From Fasciola hepatica (taxonomy: Eukaryota > Platyhelminthes > Trematoda > Plagiorchiida > Fasciolidae), in the NCBI GenBank assembly GCA_948099385.1, contig CANUEZ040000031.1, positions 4,891,001-4,955,000 of the forward strand: a stretch of DNA of 64,000 bases, given 5' to 3'. The notes below the pieces were generated by a model that saw only the letters and a program-made list of their open reading frames with translations, was not told the DNA's origin and did not search any database. Of this stretch, positions 48,435 to 59,925 are shown in pieces; positions within the stretch are counted from its first letter, which is position 1, and each line of letters begins with the position of its first letter. The translations under genes and the position numbers were made by a program.

Positions 48435-48622
48435 ATGAATAGCAAGGTATGTATGGCACGTTTTCCGTAGCTGGTAACCAATATCAGTCCTCTCTTTCCA
48501 GTTGATAGAAGTGATTTCACACGAAGCTCAACTTCAAAACTTGAAGAAGAAGGCCGACAACCCATCGTCGTTCACGAATGATGAGTACAGGCTCAATCAT
48601 CGACAGCTTGAGACCTGGATAT
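48435..48622 (+). CDS. Candidate two-exon start of an unidentified host gene
   Basis: ATG at 48435 gives MNSK, then a GTATGT donor at 48447 and a TCTCTTTCCAG acceptor ending at 48501 define a 55-nt intron. Exon 2 (48502-48622) reads LIEVISHEAQLQNLKKKADN and continues PSSFTNDEYRLNHRQLETW, a hydrophilic, coiled-coil-like stretch. A GTATTT donor at 48623 would end it; otherwise the frame stops at 48703-48705. The splice signals and lack of transposon motifs suggest a real gene, but I do not recognise the protein and cannot find later exons with confidence. Confidence 0.35.
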
Positions 48623-48705
48623 GTATTTTCTATTCCACTCTTCCTCTGCGTAAGACGGTTCGGGAGGACTTGAGGAGCATTACATTGTCAGAAGGATCAC
48701 CGTAA

Positions 48706-51700
48706 AGACGTTCACCTGACAACAAGTGTGCCTCACTGTTTGCCACCAACGAAAGAGCGCATATCTGAATTGGTCTCACTAGCCCGTCGAGGTGTACTCT
48801 TGCTTTCGTGTATCACAGCAGCCGATTCGCTTCGGCTTGCCTTAGCAAACTTATCTACCAAATGTCCGAGATACTCAGTTGGTTTAGGCAGTTCAGAACA
48901 AACACTCGGCCTCCATTCCGTCCAGTTTTCCTTTGTTATAACTTTAATATGCTGCTGACTTCCCACGCAGACTAGCCCTGCCTCTGTCTTTCTGGGGATA
49001 TAAGTGGTGGAACCTGGGATCGGATTCATAGGATGGAACATAAAATGATAATATGCACATGCGAATTTCTGCGACCAACACCCTAACCGATGCTACGCTA
49101 TATTACTGACCGATTTATACGTTACGCTAACCGAATTATTTCTTCCGACCATGCCAACCACATCTTTTTTATCTATGGGGTACAGACATGCTCTAGTCAC
49201 CCAGGCATCCCATTGGAGTGCTCGCCGCTGAAAATGAACCACAGTTCTGTTCAACTGAGTAGACTTTCGGCAAGTCATCATCGAATGTAAACATAAACTG
49301 CGCGACAAAACATAGGACTTCCTTCAGTTCCCCGCATATTTCCGCTTCTGTATTCTCCAACGAAATCACATCTGGTCAGAACAACCGAATGACCGGTGCG
49401 GCTCGGCTTACCTAATTTCAGAACGAAACTATGCATTACGGGCATAATGGAGCAGAAAAAGTAAAATAAAACGAGGTTGAAAAAAGTGGAGGACCTCCTA
49501 TTCCAGTGCTCTGTCCCATGGGCAATTTCGCAAAACCAGATGAATCATTGAGCCTGGCAACAACATGATTGGTTTGGTCTGTGGATTTGGCGACTGAGAC
49601 GTCTATCAGAACGGGAATCACGTGATTCTTGAGTACTGGTTCACGTGATGCACCTTAGTGACCTAGGTGACCTTCATTCGCGTACGTTCTACGTATTCAC
49701 CTTACAGAACTCACCGAATTTTGTCTGCGCATACCACATGGACATAACCGAACATTTCGAGAAGGGCAATTTATCCGCATTCTGCCAAATGGAACTTAGT
49801 TAACATGAGATAAGAGATCGAGAAACGTCATACGGCGATATCTGGAAAGTAACGAGCAATGCACACCTAAAATGCGGATGCGCAGTCGAAAAATACTAAC
49901 GAAATCGGACAGACACAATTCAGTTCGCCTCCAATGCCACATGCTCCAATGTCTACGTTGAAACTATTGGTCTAATTGAGTGTTTCGAAACGAACGTTAC
50001 AAAGAACGCTGAAAGCTGTACTGTGGATGCCATATGAAAAAAACATTGCTCTCACACCACTGCATAAAGAAAAACGCTTAATATAGGAGGAAGCACGCGT
50101 AGCCTGAACAAAGAAGTGGGGAAATGTCTACTTTAGAGATGAAAATATAATAATTTTGATGGACCGGATGCTTGAAATTGTTGCTGGCATGACATCAGAA
50201 AGAAGAAAGAATTTTCAAAGAAACAACGACGAGAGTTCAGTGGGGACTTGGGGCATGACTGCTCGCCAGGTGTAGAAGGATTCTATGGTTAACCGGCCAA
50301 AGAGTGAATTGGTAACCACTCTCAATCGGGAATGGGAGAATATTGTCCAAGGGACAATCACAACTCTTGCAAAGAGTATACCGTGAAAACGTGTCGAGGT
50401 CTTCAAGCAGAGTAGCGGTTGCACGTGTTTTTAAGTGGCATCTATAGCAGCCGTGCTGAAGGGGGTGCTATACTTTTGTCACCCCCTTTTTCATATTCCA
50501 TTTTAGTCAGCTCAAAATGAGTTATTTTGTTTTGAAATTTTCTATCCCGCATCGCATTGGGTAATCGGTCTTTCAGACCAGAAATGCTTTCATGTGTCAG
50601 AACCGAAATCGGTTCGGAGTGTATCGAAAAATCGATGAAACTGGAAACAGTTTCATTCGGTTGTAAAACCAGTCTTGAAAAAGGTTACCCGTGGTGACCG
50701 AAACGTCGACAACCTACCAACGATTTCGAATACGCTGTGTTATTGAGCAGTAAAATTCTACCACAGATATGCTTTCGTTAGAGAATACAGAAGAGGTAAA
50801 ATGAGGGGTTCCTATACTCTTGTCGCGCAGTATATTCAGACTGCATCACAATTTTCAGACTGAGTCGAGAGAATATCACATTGGTTGGCAAAATTATCAC
50901 ATTCAACGTGAGTCAGAGGTAGCCGGACAACCGCCATTGGGCTAGTCGGCGGCGCAAGAATGAACCGCGCCCCGCGTGAAGATAAAACGCCACACCTCAT
51001 TCGCGTGGGCTCAAACGAATAACCGAAACGCAACTGGAACAAACACAAGCGAACACCCGATTGATGGAAGGGACAAAAATCGCTCTGGATGCGTCGCATT
51101 GGTCGAAAAGTGCGTGTGTCTGTGTGCGGAATCCATTGGGGCCGATTATCGATTGTCTTGGTTTCGTTGTTTGTAGTTTTGTTGGTAGGACCGTCGATTG
51201 TCGTTCCGTTCATGATCGCAGTGTTGAGCTGTTTTGTCCCTATGGTGAAAACCCGTGAGAAAGGGCTGAAGCTGGAACAGCAAATCGAGCTTGCCTACCC
51301 GTTCGTGAAATATGAACGAAATTGGGTGAAGTGATGTAGGCATTCTAAACAGTGTTCTAAACTATGCTGATTTCTCAAGAAAGTTGTGAATTGAAAATAA
51401 TAATCTGAATTTGTATAGAGTATGAATTTTGTCGCATATCTAGCAGATCACCTAGTTTGAAAGCTCTGATACATGACAGTTCTTAACTTTCGCAATTGTC
51501 GAAAAATCCGAACTGCGCACACTCCCATAAATACGCCTACCCGATGAATAACCAGGGTAAAACTTTTCAGATCAAATGTTGTACTTGTGTAGCTCATTCG
51601 AAGGGATGTTCATTTGCGTAGAAAAGCCAAAAAATACTAGAAACTTTGTTTTATCTTAACGATTCTTGAACTGTTATTCAGTTTCATCACTGTTCTTTAC

Positions 51701-52224
51701 TAATCCTTCGGATAGAATTCCAGCTCTTCCATCATCATGAAATATATCTTCCCAAATGGACACAGCAAAAGTGCAACGAAAATTCAACCGCATGCCATTT
51801 ATGCTTCCACGTTTCACATAACGCTATGTCAAACATTCGGCTCCGTTCTCCGAAAATGGTAACCTAGTTTTCTCTCCTCTCAAATTTATCTGTTGAAACG
51901 AAATCCATTCACGTGCTCCCCAGGAATGCAACAGCGGCAACATTTTTTTCTTGTAAAAGTTGTTTGTAAGGTTGTTCTGTGAAAATTTCTGTAAGATTTA
52001 TCATCATATGTCACCTACCAGTGGCATACTCCTGAACGAAAATGGTCCAGCTACTCATGTTCCCAGTATTCCGGCCCCGCCACTAGATAGGACAGTTGTC
52101 ATGCGCTTTGTCGATTTTTATAATCGTCGAACACCCAGATGATAGGCACTAAATTGCCCACAAACTTACGGCTGATTTTGTACACTTCCCACGTACACAG
52201 GTAAGTCCAGAAGTGGCCGTCAGG
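48706..52224. other. Unassigned 3.5 kb region
   Basis: No identifiable gene. Noted: a hairpin-capable GGGGGTG...CACCCCC at 50461-50486. There is also an 81-codon open stretch at 51089-51334 (plus strand) with a hydrophobic stretch (LSIVLVSLFVVLLVGPSIVV) that could span a membrane. A minus-strand open stretch of 125 codons (50836-51213) overlaps it. Neither has splice or start context strong enough to call. Confidence 0.35.
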
Positions 52225-53420
52225 CCATGAGTATGGTCGTCCAGATTTTGCACAAACCGTGGTCGAGGAAATTAAGTGTTCCCCTCGAAAACCGCCTAGT
52301 GGACAAGCCTCAATTGACCTGAGGGAGCGAGATTATCTCTGTGGTCACGCTTGCAGTGGGATTGATTGTCGTAAACACATACGGTTAACCGAAAGGGATA
52401 TTTACAGAACTGTCGTCCCGTAGTTGAGTGATTTACGGGTAAATGAACCCAGAATCCCAAGGCCGAGAACACAAGCTCGCTTTACCACGTGTACTGTAGG
52501 ACAAATTATCAAACAATAACAACAACGTACCTCGAATTTTGAGCAAACCGACCACGGAATCAACACAATCAAAAGAGGCATCAAAACGCCCAGGCAACAG
52601 TGGACAAGAAAAAGCACAAAACTGCGAGACAGGAGCAATTCAGATGGTTCACAATGAATGTCCTTATTGATCGAAGTATTCCGACCAATCAAAGGTCAGG
52701 AAAGAAGTAATTGCCTGGGGGAACACACAAGCGTGGTTAAGACCAAACGGAATAAATATGGCCATGAGAAAAGGGCATGGACATGACGGAATGGCCAAGG
52801 TTCCGTCATTCACACAGATAAGGCAGATAAAGAGAGAAAGATAATTACGCCCAAATGTTTGGGGCTTTGTCAAGTAGCCCAAGCAATTATGACGTAAAAA
52901 CAGAACGGGTCACGGATACCAGTGGATCAATGGACTCAGTTAACAAAACCGGCAAAAGGGTTAAGTAAGAGATAAAATCTGTTTAAAAACAGGTTTTATT
53001 ACGAACAGATAAGGCCAAAAATTAGACCCATGACAATCAAGGTCAGTCAACACTTGTCATGGAAACAGGGCCGGAAATTGTGTGACCCAATGGGATTGTC
53101 CGAACAAATTATCACGCGGGCATGGAAGCGAAGGGGTGGTGTTTGGTGTAGAAACTAGTGGTCTAAGCGCATGGGCAACAACGGAACTCCTTGGTAAATA
53201 CAAGACAAAAAGGGTGATGAATAGCACGGGGATCTGGAATAAACCAGTTTGAAGTTTTCTGATATAGTGAGCTGAATTTCCATGTCCAGCTTCTATAAAT
53301 CCTTACAGGATGACTAGCATCAGATGCGCGAACACTTTGGTACTTACACGTTCATCGGCTAGCAAACTGCCTCTTTCAGTGGATATCGATCCACAGTCCT
53401 TTTGCATCAATCGCTGTTCC
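52225..53420 (+). repeat. Dispersed repeat R1, second copy, split by a ~900 bp insertion
   Basis: R1 sequence runs from 52225 to ~52399 and resumes at ~53303 (AGGATGACTAGCATC) to ~53420. In the intact copy at 29890-30125 these two parts are contiguous. Confidence 0.75.
52400..53300. mobile_element. Unclassified ~900 bp insertion inside repeat R1
   Basis: Defined by comparison with the uninterrupted R1 copy. Its ends show a weak inverted match: ATTTACAGAACTG at 52400 against the complement of the right end (ATTTATAGAAGCTG form, 53287-53300). Flanking AGGGAT and AGGAT could be a diverged target duplication. No transposase is visible; the minus-strand open stretch at 52402-52692 is hydrophobic and unrecognised. 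It is probably a non-autonomous DNA element. Confidence 0.55.
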
Positions 53421-54039
53421 ATTTTCAGTCATCTCTTAAGGGTTTGCTTCATTTCTGTTTCTTCTCCGCAAAGAGACAAATCAACTGAACGCCGTTAGTC
53501 TTATTTCCTCCAGCCTAGACCAACAGTATTTTCCGTATTTTAAGAAACTTGTACCACAGCTTAGGAGCCATGCCTCAACATCCCTTGGGCTGACTATCCT
53601 CACCAAATATACACAGTAAATTATCGGATATAGTAACTCACACGCATAAATGTACCAGATGATTTCAGAGAGGATCTGAGTTCTAGTACGTGATGTGAAC
53701 AGGATTTTCGTGTAAACATCAACATAATAGCATTTCATGGTCTTAAAAGAACGTGAATTCAAAAGTGCACCGTGCCAGCATTCAGAAACATTCAACCGTT
53801 TTGGTATGTGATTATCAATTTCCAGTGTCGTAAAAGCCTGGAAACGTGTTTTTACGTACTCGGTGAATGATGACATTAAGAGGATTTAAATCTTACAAAG
53901 GGATTAAATCAGGTGATGGGATTTCTGCATCACATAAAATGGCGCACTGACTATTGGATTTTGACGATCATTGGTCTTCCGGACAGTTTAAGCCTAGCAT
54001 GATATTTCGAGGATAGGCGGCTTCGTCGATCGTTAAAAA
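53421..54039. other. Unassigned region
   Basis: No recognisable feature. The 131-codon minus-strand stretch at 53481-53876 has no motifs I know. Confidence 0.35.
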
Positions 54040-54840
54040 AAAACAACGCGAAGAAGATAAAGCCGCTGGCTTGGAAGTGTTCTTGGCCGGAAGCACGAAA
54101 GCAAAGGATTCCAACGCGCGTCTATAAAAAACCAAGTCGAGACCGAAACAGCTGGAACCCAGGACCCGAAAAATTCATTCCGTGGCAGCGGATTCCTACG
54201 GCTTCCTTGGCCCATTCCTGGACAGAGATCACACCTTAGCACTGATATACTGGTGCTCCAAACGGTCGGAGGTATTCCCGATGAGAGTTCCACCTATTAT
54301 TTTGTGATTTAACTGTTAGGAACGTGCTTCAGCCAGGAAGGGACTTCACAAGTACTAGTCACCGACAACTGATCGCAGTTCCGCGCATCCGTGTTGAAAT
54401 ACTGATTTAAAAATATTGAGCGTCAGCACTTGCGTGCAGCACAACTCCACCCATGCTCTGATGGTGTATCAGAAGACTTGGTACGCCCTGTGAAAAGTGT
54501 TCTGGCGTCAGATAAACCAAAAATATTGCCTGACTTGCAGATGTTTCTAGACAGTTTCCTGGTACCATACTCGAATTTAATGTATGTCCACAGAGGAGGA
54601 TCCAATCGTTCTGATCAAGTCAAAAAGTCTGTGGTCATCACTAATAAATCGCGATTCCAGAGACGTTATAGCAGGGATATTGATTTTCGCTACAATCCCA
54701 ACTATCTGGCTTCTGACGTTCAGTCGACTCATTTTTCCGTCTACGGTTCTCGACCAACGCGATCATAACGACGTCAGACAATCCATTCACAGATTGCCAA
54801 TCGATCTTACACACCCACACAGTCTTTTCTGACTCTAATC
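54040..54840 (+). pseudogene. Gypsy integrase remnant
   Basis: Frames read RDRNSWNPGPEKFIPWQRI (~54140-54195), a SFGPFL-like block, WCSKRSEVFP-type block (~54250) and VTDN (~54360). A HPCSDGVSEDLVRPVKSVLAS block then leads to FLDSFLVPYSN (~54448-54580), in the order of the integrase core and its C-terminal part. It parallels 46775-47200 in family B but is diverged and full of stops. No LTR is visible nearby. Confidence 0.7.
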
Positions 54841-55040
54841 TGTGTTCGGCTCAAGAAACACAGCAATATATCTTCACTAGGATTTAGTTTGAATCGTCTG
54901 AAATGTGAATGGATACTCTTCACGGAAAAGTCCACAAATGAATCACAACTGTGATTTCTGATAGCCATTCGTGTCTGGGTCACTGCTCACCCAACGAACA
55001 ACCAGGCTGCATGTGCAAGCACTCATACTGATAGTAAGTA
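54841..55040. other. Unassigned spacer
   Basis: Nothing recognised between the integrase remnant and the (AT)n tract. Confidence 0.4.

Positions 55041-55112
<72 letters not shown>
55041..55112. repeat. (AT)n microsatellite
   Basis: About 36 AT units without interruption. Confidence 0.97.
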
Positions 55113-55115
<3 letters not shown>

Positions 55116-56989
55116 TGGTCAGTGAGGTCCGGAATGCGGCTTGACTAGCGTCAACCCTGTATGCGTTTGTACTCGTATAGGGTACGGATTAATGGTCCGC
55201 AGTGTGTGTGCGTGCTAGACTATCTGACCCCGCACGTGACCGGTTAAACCGAACACGGACCTCCCCATGTTCGAATCACAAGACTGCGATTGAATTTCTG
55301 TACAACATATAAGGTATTTAGATCTACAGGACTGTCGGAGTGATCGTGGAATTCTAGTCTTTTGATTGATGAGTACCACGCGTCTTCGGGCTGCCATATA
55401 TGTTGTGTTCGATATGCTTTTTTTTACCACACAAATAGCGTTCCCTGACGGGTCAGAAGAAGACTTTCTTGACACATTATAAATCGATAAGTTTGATTCG
55501 CGCAAGAAGCTTTTCAAGTCAATGAAGAATTAGCAATCATTGATTTTTCCTTGTTGTACCCCGTAGCAATATACTGATTGTTTTTCCTGAGGAACTGACC
55601 TTTGACATATGGCTTTAAGAACAGAGCTTGAATTATGACATCTATGGTTAAGGGGACAAAAGCGGCGACCTATTTTCTTTCCGTCATCTGCATAGGCTCC
55701 CACGTGGATCTTTGTTTCCTGCGATATCTGATCACGATTTAAAGATTACCAATTGGTCAAAAAGGCTTTATTGGTGAGATTATTTCCCATACACCCCGCC
55801 ATATATAACGAACATGCTTTACGTTGGAGATTGGAAAAGTTACAGGAAATGCTTGCATCTCACAACGTTTGTCTTTTCCGCTTTATCAAATTCGAAAAGA
55901 TGTGTGTAAGTTTATTTGCTTTGGTCGAATGCTGAAATTATTATATTCTTTAATTATCATGCAAAGTAAAAGTATTCATGTTACCTACATAGTTCAGAAA
56001 ATTTTAATAGCCATCAACGCCTTACTGAAATGTAAACGGAGTTGTGGAAATCAGTCGACCACTACTTTCTGTCATTTTCTGCTTCTCAAAATCCTTACCA
56101 GGGCAGCTGATTAACCTCGAGTGAGCATGCTTCAGGCCATGACAGTCAAGGTTGTAGATGAAAAATGACAGTAATCGATCTGTTTTGATTAGTGATCAAC
56201 CGATCCAGTTGTTGTCCCAAAACTGGGGCCATCGAGAAAGTGCTCATTCCATCGATCGTATCACGTGGGGCTGACTGATTGATCTGAATTTACTTCTTGT
56301 TATGAAATGTGCCCACGTGGTGTACTCACGAATGCAATCTGTTTTATCATGTGCAGATTGTTTGTCGGTCTACTGTCAAGTTTTACAGGTAGATATTGTC
56401 ACAAATAAAGTGTACCGCTTCAATAAGCTATTAAAGCAACTCATCATCAAATAAAATTCAAATGCCCTTGAGTTCAACCCATTCGTATCTTCTGACCAAA
56501 ACAAACCTATGTGGCTTTATTGTTTTCAAACATTTGTTAAGTACAGTCACTGCATACCGAAGCAGCACAAACTTGCTAGAAACCAGTGAAAAACTGACCA
56601 CTAACGTATCATAAACAAATTTTGATCAGTTGGTGAAACCACTACCATGTTTTAAGTTAACTTCGTATTCAGTTGTCAACCTGTTTTGATTGCAAACAAA
56701 CTGCAAACTTGTTCGTCCAGTCATATTACAGATCCCGTGCACTTTACCGTTTCCGCTGAGTACAGCTCAAATTCAGCTTCCTTATTCCATGTTCAATTTC
56801 TCGAACGAATTCTAGTTCTGAGTTGGAGGATACTGCGTGCTTCCGGTGAATTATGTATTCCTAGCGTTATTCCGATTGATAACAACTGGCGTCGCGGTCA
56901 GTCTTGGCATTATGGTTTCTTGTAATCCGGAGGTGCTGGTTATTCACTGAAATGATACCGAAATATCACGGCCACTATGGGAAGGTAAC
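55113..56989. other. Unassigned region
   Basis: No confident gene. The stretch 55753-55920 encodes a hydrophilic segment (HALRWRLEKLQEMLASHN) followed by a GTAAGT donor-like site at 55908, so it could be an internal exon. There is no clear acceptor or family match. Confidence 0.3.
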
Positions 56990-56995
56990 GGAGAT

Positions 56996-57112
56996 GGGGA
57001 CTCAAGTAGCAAACCCAGCCGGGCTTCGAATGGCTATGGACCGGGCTCGCAGAGGGCGAATGGGCTGGAAGCGGGCTTCGGCTGGGTTCACTTATAGGTT
57101 TGTCAGGCATGC
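56996..57112 (-). repeat. GC-rich CCCGGCC-type repeat, inverted partner of 58782-58945
   Basis: The minus strand reads TGACAAACCTATAAGTGAAC followed by CCAGCCGAAGCCCG, nearly the same as 58782-58815. It then continues with GC-rich, proline/serine-codon-like sequence. The GC-rich islands stand out from the AT-rich surroundings. Confidence 0.7.
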
Positions 57113-57823
57113 TACCTTCGTCCGATATAATACGCCAAACGAATTCCAACCTAACGATTTCAGTTTACAACTTGTACTAGGCCACGCTCACGTCCCATTC
57201 CAAAATGAACATTGGAGAAGTCATCAAAAATGCCCGCTTTATTTATTCAAAATTCAATATACACTGTTGATTCGATGTTTACGGTTTACGTGTCCGTATT
57301 CATGTTATTTTTCACAAATCTTCTTTCGAGTCCTGAAAGAGAAGAGAAGTAACTTAATCGTGTCGTATAACCAGTCAATAGTTGATTAGGAGTGATTTAA
57401 AATGGTGCTACCAGTCAACTAAGATTGAAGAACAGTATGGATAACGAACTGCGACATGTAAAGAAAATGAAATTGGCATTGGTCATATCAACCTTCGTTT
57501 TTCAAGAATGTGTGAGCTGTGAAACAGTAAAAAAGCAAGAGGCACAAATTCATATATTCACTGAATCATTTGGAATATGACAGTCAGAAATGGATGAAGA
57601 AATGAAAAGGAAATATATAGGTGTATAAAACGTGATAATGACGTACTTCGTGTGCGAAACGTACATTCTTTGCTTCCCGGGTTCTCCACGATCTGTTGCG
57701 TTTGCGAACCAACGCATAATGTGCCTGTCTTTTTCGCACAATGATTGGTTCCTCAGTCTCTGCGAGGAACTGATTGCGTCCACAGTGTATTAATTCTATC
57801 GTAGGATTTACCCATTATAGTTG
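57113..57823. other. Unassigned spacer before the TRIM
   Basis: AT-rich DNA; no gene or element recognised. Confidence 0.4.
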
Positions 57824-57987
57824 TGTAACGGCCAGATTAGAGGCCGCCATCTTGTTGTTCGCTTAATGTAAGTGTTGGTGCCGTTGATACACTTACTGGG
57901 CCTCGGCTCATGAAGTTTTTCCCTTTTGTGCTTTTGCAGATCACACGTGCTACCCTCGTCGGAAGAGCATTGCCCCTGCCTGTTACA
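57824..57987 (+). repeat. TRIM 5' terminal repeat
   Basis: 164 bp with TGTAAC/GTTACA inverted termini, characteristic of LTRs. Confidence 0.93.
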
Positions 57988-58217
57988 TTTTTGGCACCCA
58001 CGGCGGGACCGCATTGAGGGGAGTGGGAGGCCTTGGAGATAGACCTGATATGGGCCGAGGAGATAATTGTGAATTGATCTGAGGCGTAGATTTGGTGTGG
58101 CCCAGTAGAGGTCTTGTGGTATGGCCTACCCAAGGTGTGGCTCCCGGAGAGTTAATGCTCCTGTAGTGTGTTGGAGTATGGAACACTGGGGGCAGTGTTC
58201 TTTTGTGGGGGGAGCAG

Positions 58218-58381
58218 TGTAACGGCCAGATTGGAGGCCGCCATCTTGTTGTTCGCTTAATGTAAGTGTTGGTGCCGTTGATACACTTACTGGGCCTCGG
58301 CTCATGAAGTTTTTCCCTTTTGTGCTTTTGCAGATCACACGTGCTACCCTCGTCGGAAGAGCATTGCCCCTGCCTGTTACA
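58218..58381 (+). repeat. TRIM 3' terminal repeat
   Basis: 164 bp; one substitution relative to the 5' repeat, implying a young insertion. Confidence 0.93.
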
Positions 58382-58729
58382 GTTGAAATAAATATTCTTC
58401 CGCATTTTGTGACGCACCTTCGTCGTTAGTACTAGATACATGTAACTCCATAAATTACGAATAACTCTGGGTCCTCCAAATGTTGGACATCCGTTACGAT
58501 GTTCCCAGAGAGTGACATTTAAACAAGCAAGAAATTTCATATCCCGCAATATCTTTCTTTTCATCCGATATCTCTTCCAACGGGATATCGATGAAAATGG
58601 CACGCTTTAGCTGTCAATACTGATATGATACATGTGTCATAAACTATTACACAAAACCACGCTATTGCATAATATGTATTAATACACATGGAGGGCAAGT
58701 GACAATTGTCACTTACATTTACATCAAAC

Positions 58730-58731
<2 letters not shown>
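58382..58731. other. Unassigned spacer
   Basis: Nothing recognised between the TRIM and the next (AT)n tract. Confidence 0.4.

Positions 58732-58777
<46 letters not shown>
58732..58777. repeat. (AT)n microsatellite
   Basis: About 23 AT units, directly next to a GC-rich repeat. Confidence 0.97.
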
Positions 58778-58780
<3 letters not shown>

Positions 58781-58781
58781 A

Positions 58782-58945
58782 GTACAATGACAAACCTATA
58801 AGCGAACCCAGCCGAAGCCCGACCGGGTTAGAACCGATTTACGGCTGGGTTGCTCGGTCGAAACCCGGCCCGGTCCGAACCTGGCTCAAGCTCACTCGGA
58901 ACCCAGCCCAGGCCAGCTCCGAACCCGGCTGGTCAACTAATGCCG
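58782..58945 (+). repeat. GC-rich CCCGGCC-type repeat
   Basis: Iterates AACCCGGCC / AACCCAGCC-like units (e.g. GAAACCCGGCCCGGTCCGAA). It shares its first ~33 bases with 56996-57112 in inverted orientation. Confidence 0.75.
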
Positions 58946-59925
58946 TATTAACCTAAAACGAAGCCTATGCGTAACCCATGGTAATATTTTATGTGACGCA
59001 ACTGGTTTATGTTTTGGAAAATGTGACTCACCATGAACGATTATTGCTCGACATCTTTACGAGACTAAGCATTGCATCAATGCAAGTCAATCGTTCAAAG
59101 TGGTCTACTCGAACACCAGTACCAAACTATTAAGATATATGGAGGCCCTGTCGATCCGTGCGCACAAACCTGAACTGTGCAAACAACGCGAACTTGTAAT
59201 CAACTTATCATTGCCGTGGTAGGGAAGTGTAATAATTGTTGTGTAGTTATCGGATAGACATGTATGAATGTGTGCGTCAGTTGATTTCGTCCTTGTTTAC
59301 AAACATTTCGTTCATTTATTTTGCAATGAAAATAATCACTTCGACTGCAGTGTGCATTTTGTAAAGATGCAGCGAAATGATCCAGGACACATCATGTAAT
59401 CTGTGTTTTTGACTTCTGTTTTCAAATTTGCAACGGGAAAAGGTTGTTTCTTATTTGGATATTGTTAGAAATCTAAACACTGTTGAGGTGTAGAGCACAG
59501 CTACCCAATGGAAGCTGACCGTCGACTTAAATGAACCCCTTAGATATTGTAACTCAATCTCTGACAGCCATACTAGAAAATATTTATTTTTTTGAGTTCT
59601 TGAGAAGAAATGATGACGATCAATATAATTTTCTACAATCAAAATTGCTGATTAACGAACCCGTCCCAAAACCGTTGCTAGCCCAGCCCATGTAACGGGC
59701 TGTGTGCTACATGGGGTACACTGGGAGAATTGTTTTCCAATGGCTTCAATATGCAGTTAGTATGACCATTATGAAATCCACTGCGAGTGAACTCGGAATG
59801 CTCATTGAATTGTGAAGAAGTGCACAAATTCATGTCTTTTTCGTGTATTGTATTCCTCTCCAAACGGGAAGATGAATCAGTCAGAACGTGAGGTAATAAC
59901 TTTGTTGGTGTTGCATGGTTAAAAA
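58946..59925. other. Unassigned region before gypsy family C
   Basis: No gene or LTR recognised, although the 5' LTR of the family C element that follows could lie here in decayed form. Confidence 0.35.

Larger units (their letters stand above)
57824..58381 (+). mobile_element. Terminal-repeat retrotransposon in miniature (TRIM), 558 bp
   Basis: Two 164 bp direct terminal repeats (57824-57987 and 58218-58381) start TGTAACGG and end CTGTTACA and differ by a single base (A at 57836 against G). They flank a 230 bp non-coding core. A primer-binding-site-like TGGCACCCACGGCGGGAC starts at 57992, four bases after the first repeat, and a purine-rich GTGGGGGGAGCAG (58205-58217) abuts the second. The whole is flanked by a perfect 4 bp duplication GTTG (57820-57823 and 58382-58385). 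With no coding capacity it must be mobilised in trans, plausibly by a gypsy element with 4 bp target duplications. Orientation is set by the PBS and PPT positions. Confidence 0.93.

Noticed and set aside
50836..51334. Overlapping open stretches on both strands, one with a hydrophobic segment
   Set aside because: Opposite-strand openness suggests chance composition, and no start context or splice signals distinguish either strand.
55220..55285. B-box-like GTTCGAATC suggesting a tRNA gene
   Set aside because: No A box at the right distance and no cloverleaf can be drawn by eye.
57824..58381. TRIM considered as a hammerhead-containing retrozyme
   Set aside because: No CTGATGA...GAAA core in either terminal repeat. 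The PBS, PPT and 4 bp target duplication support an ordinary TRIM.
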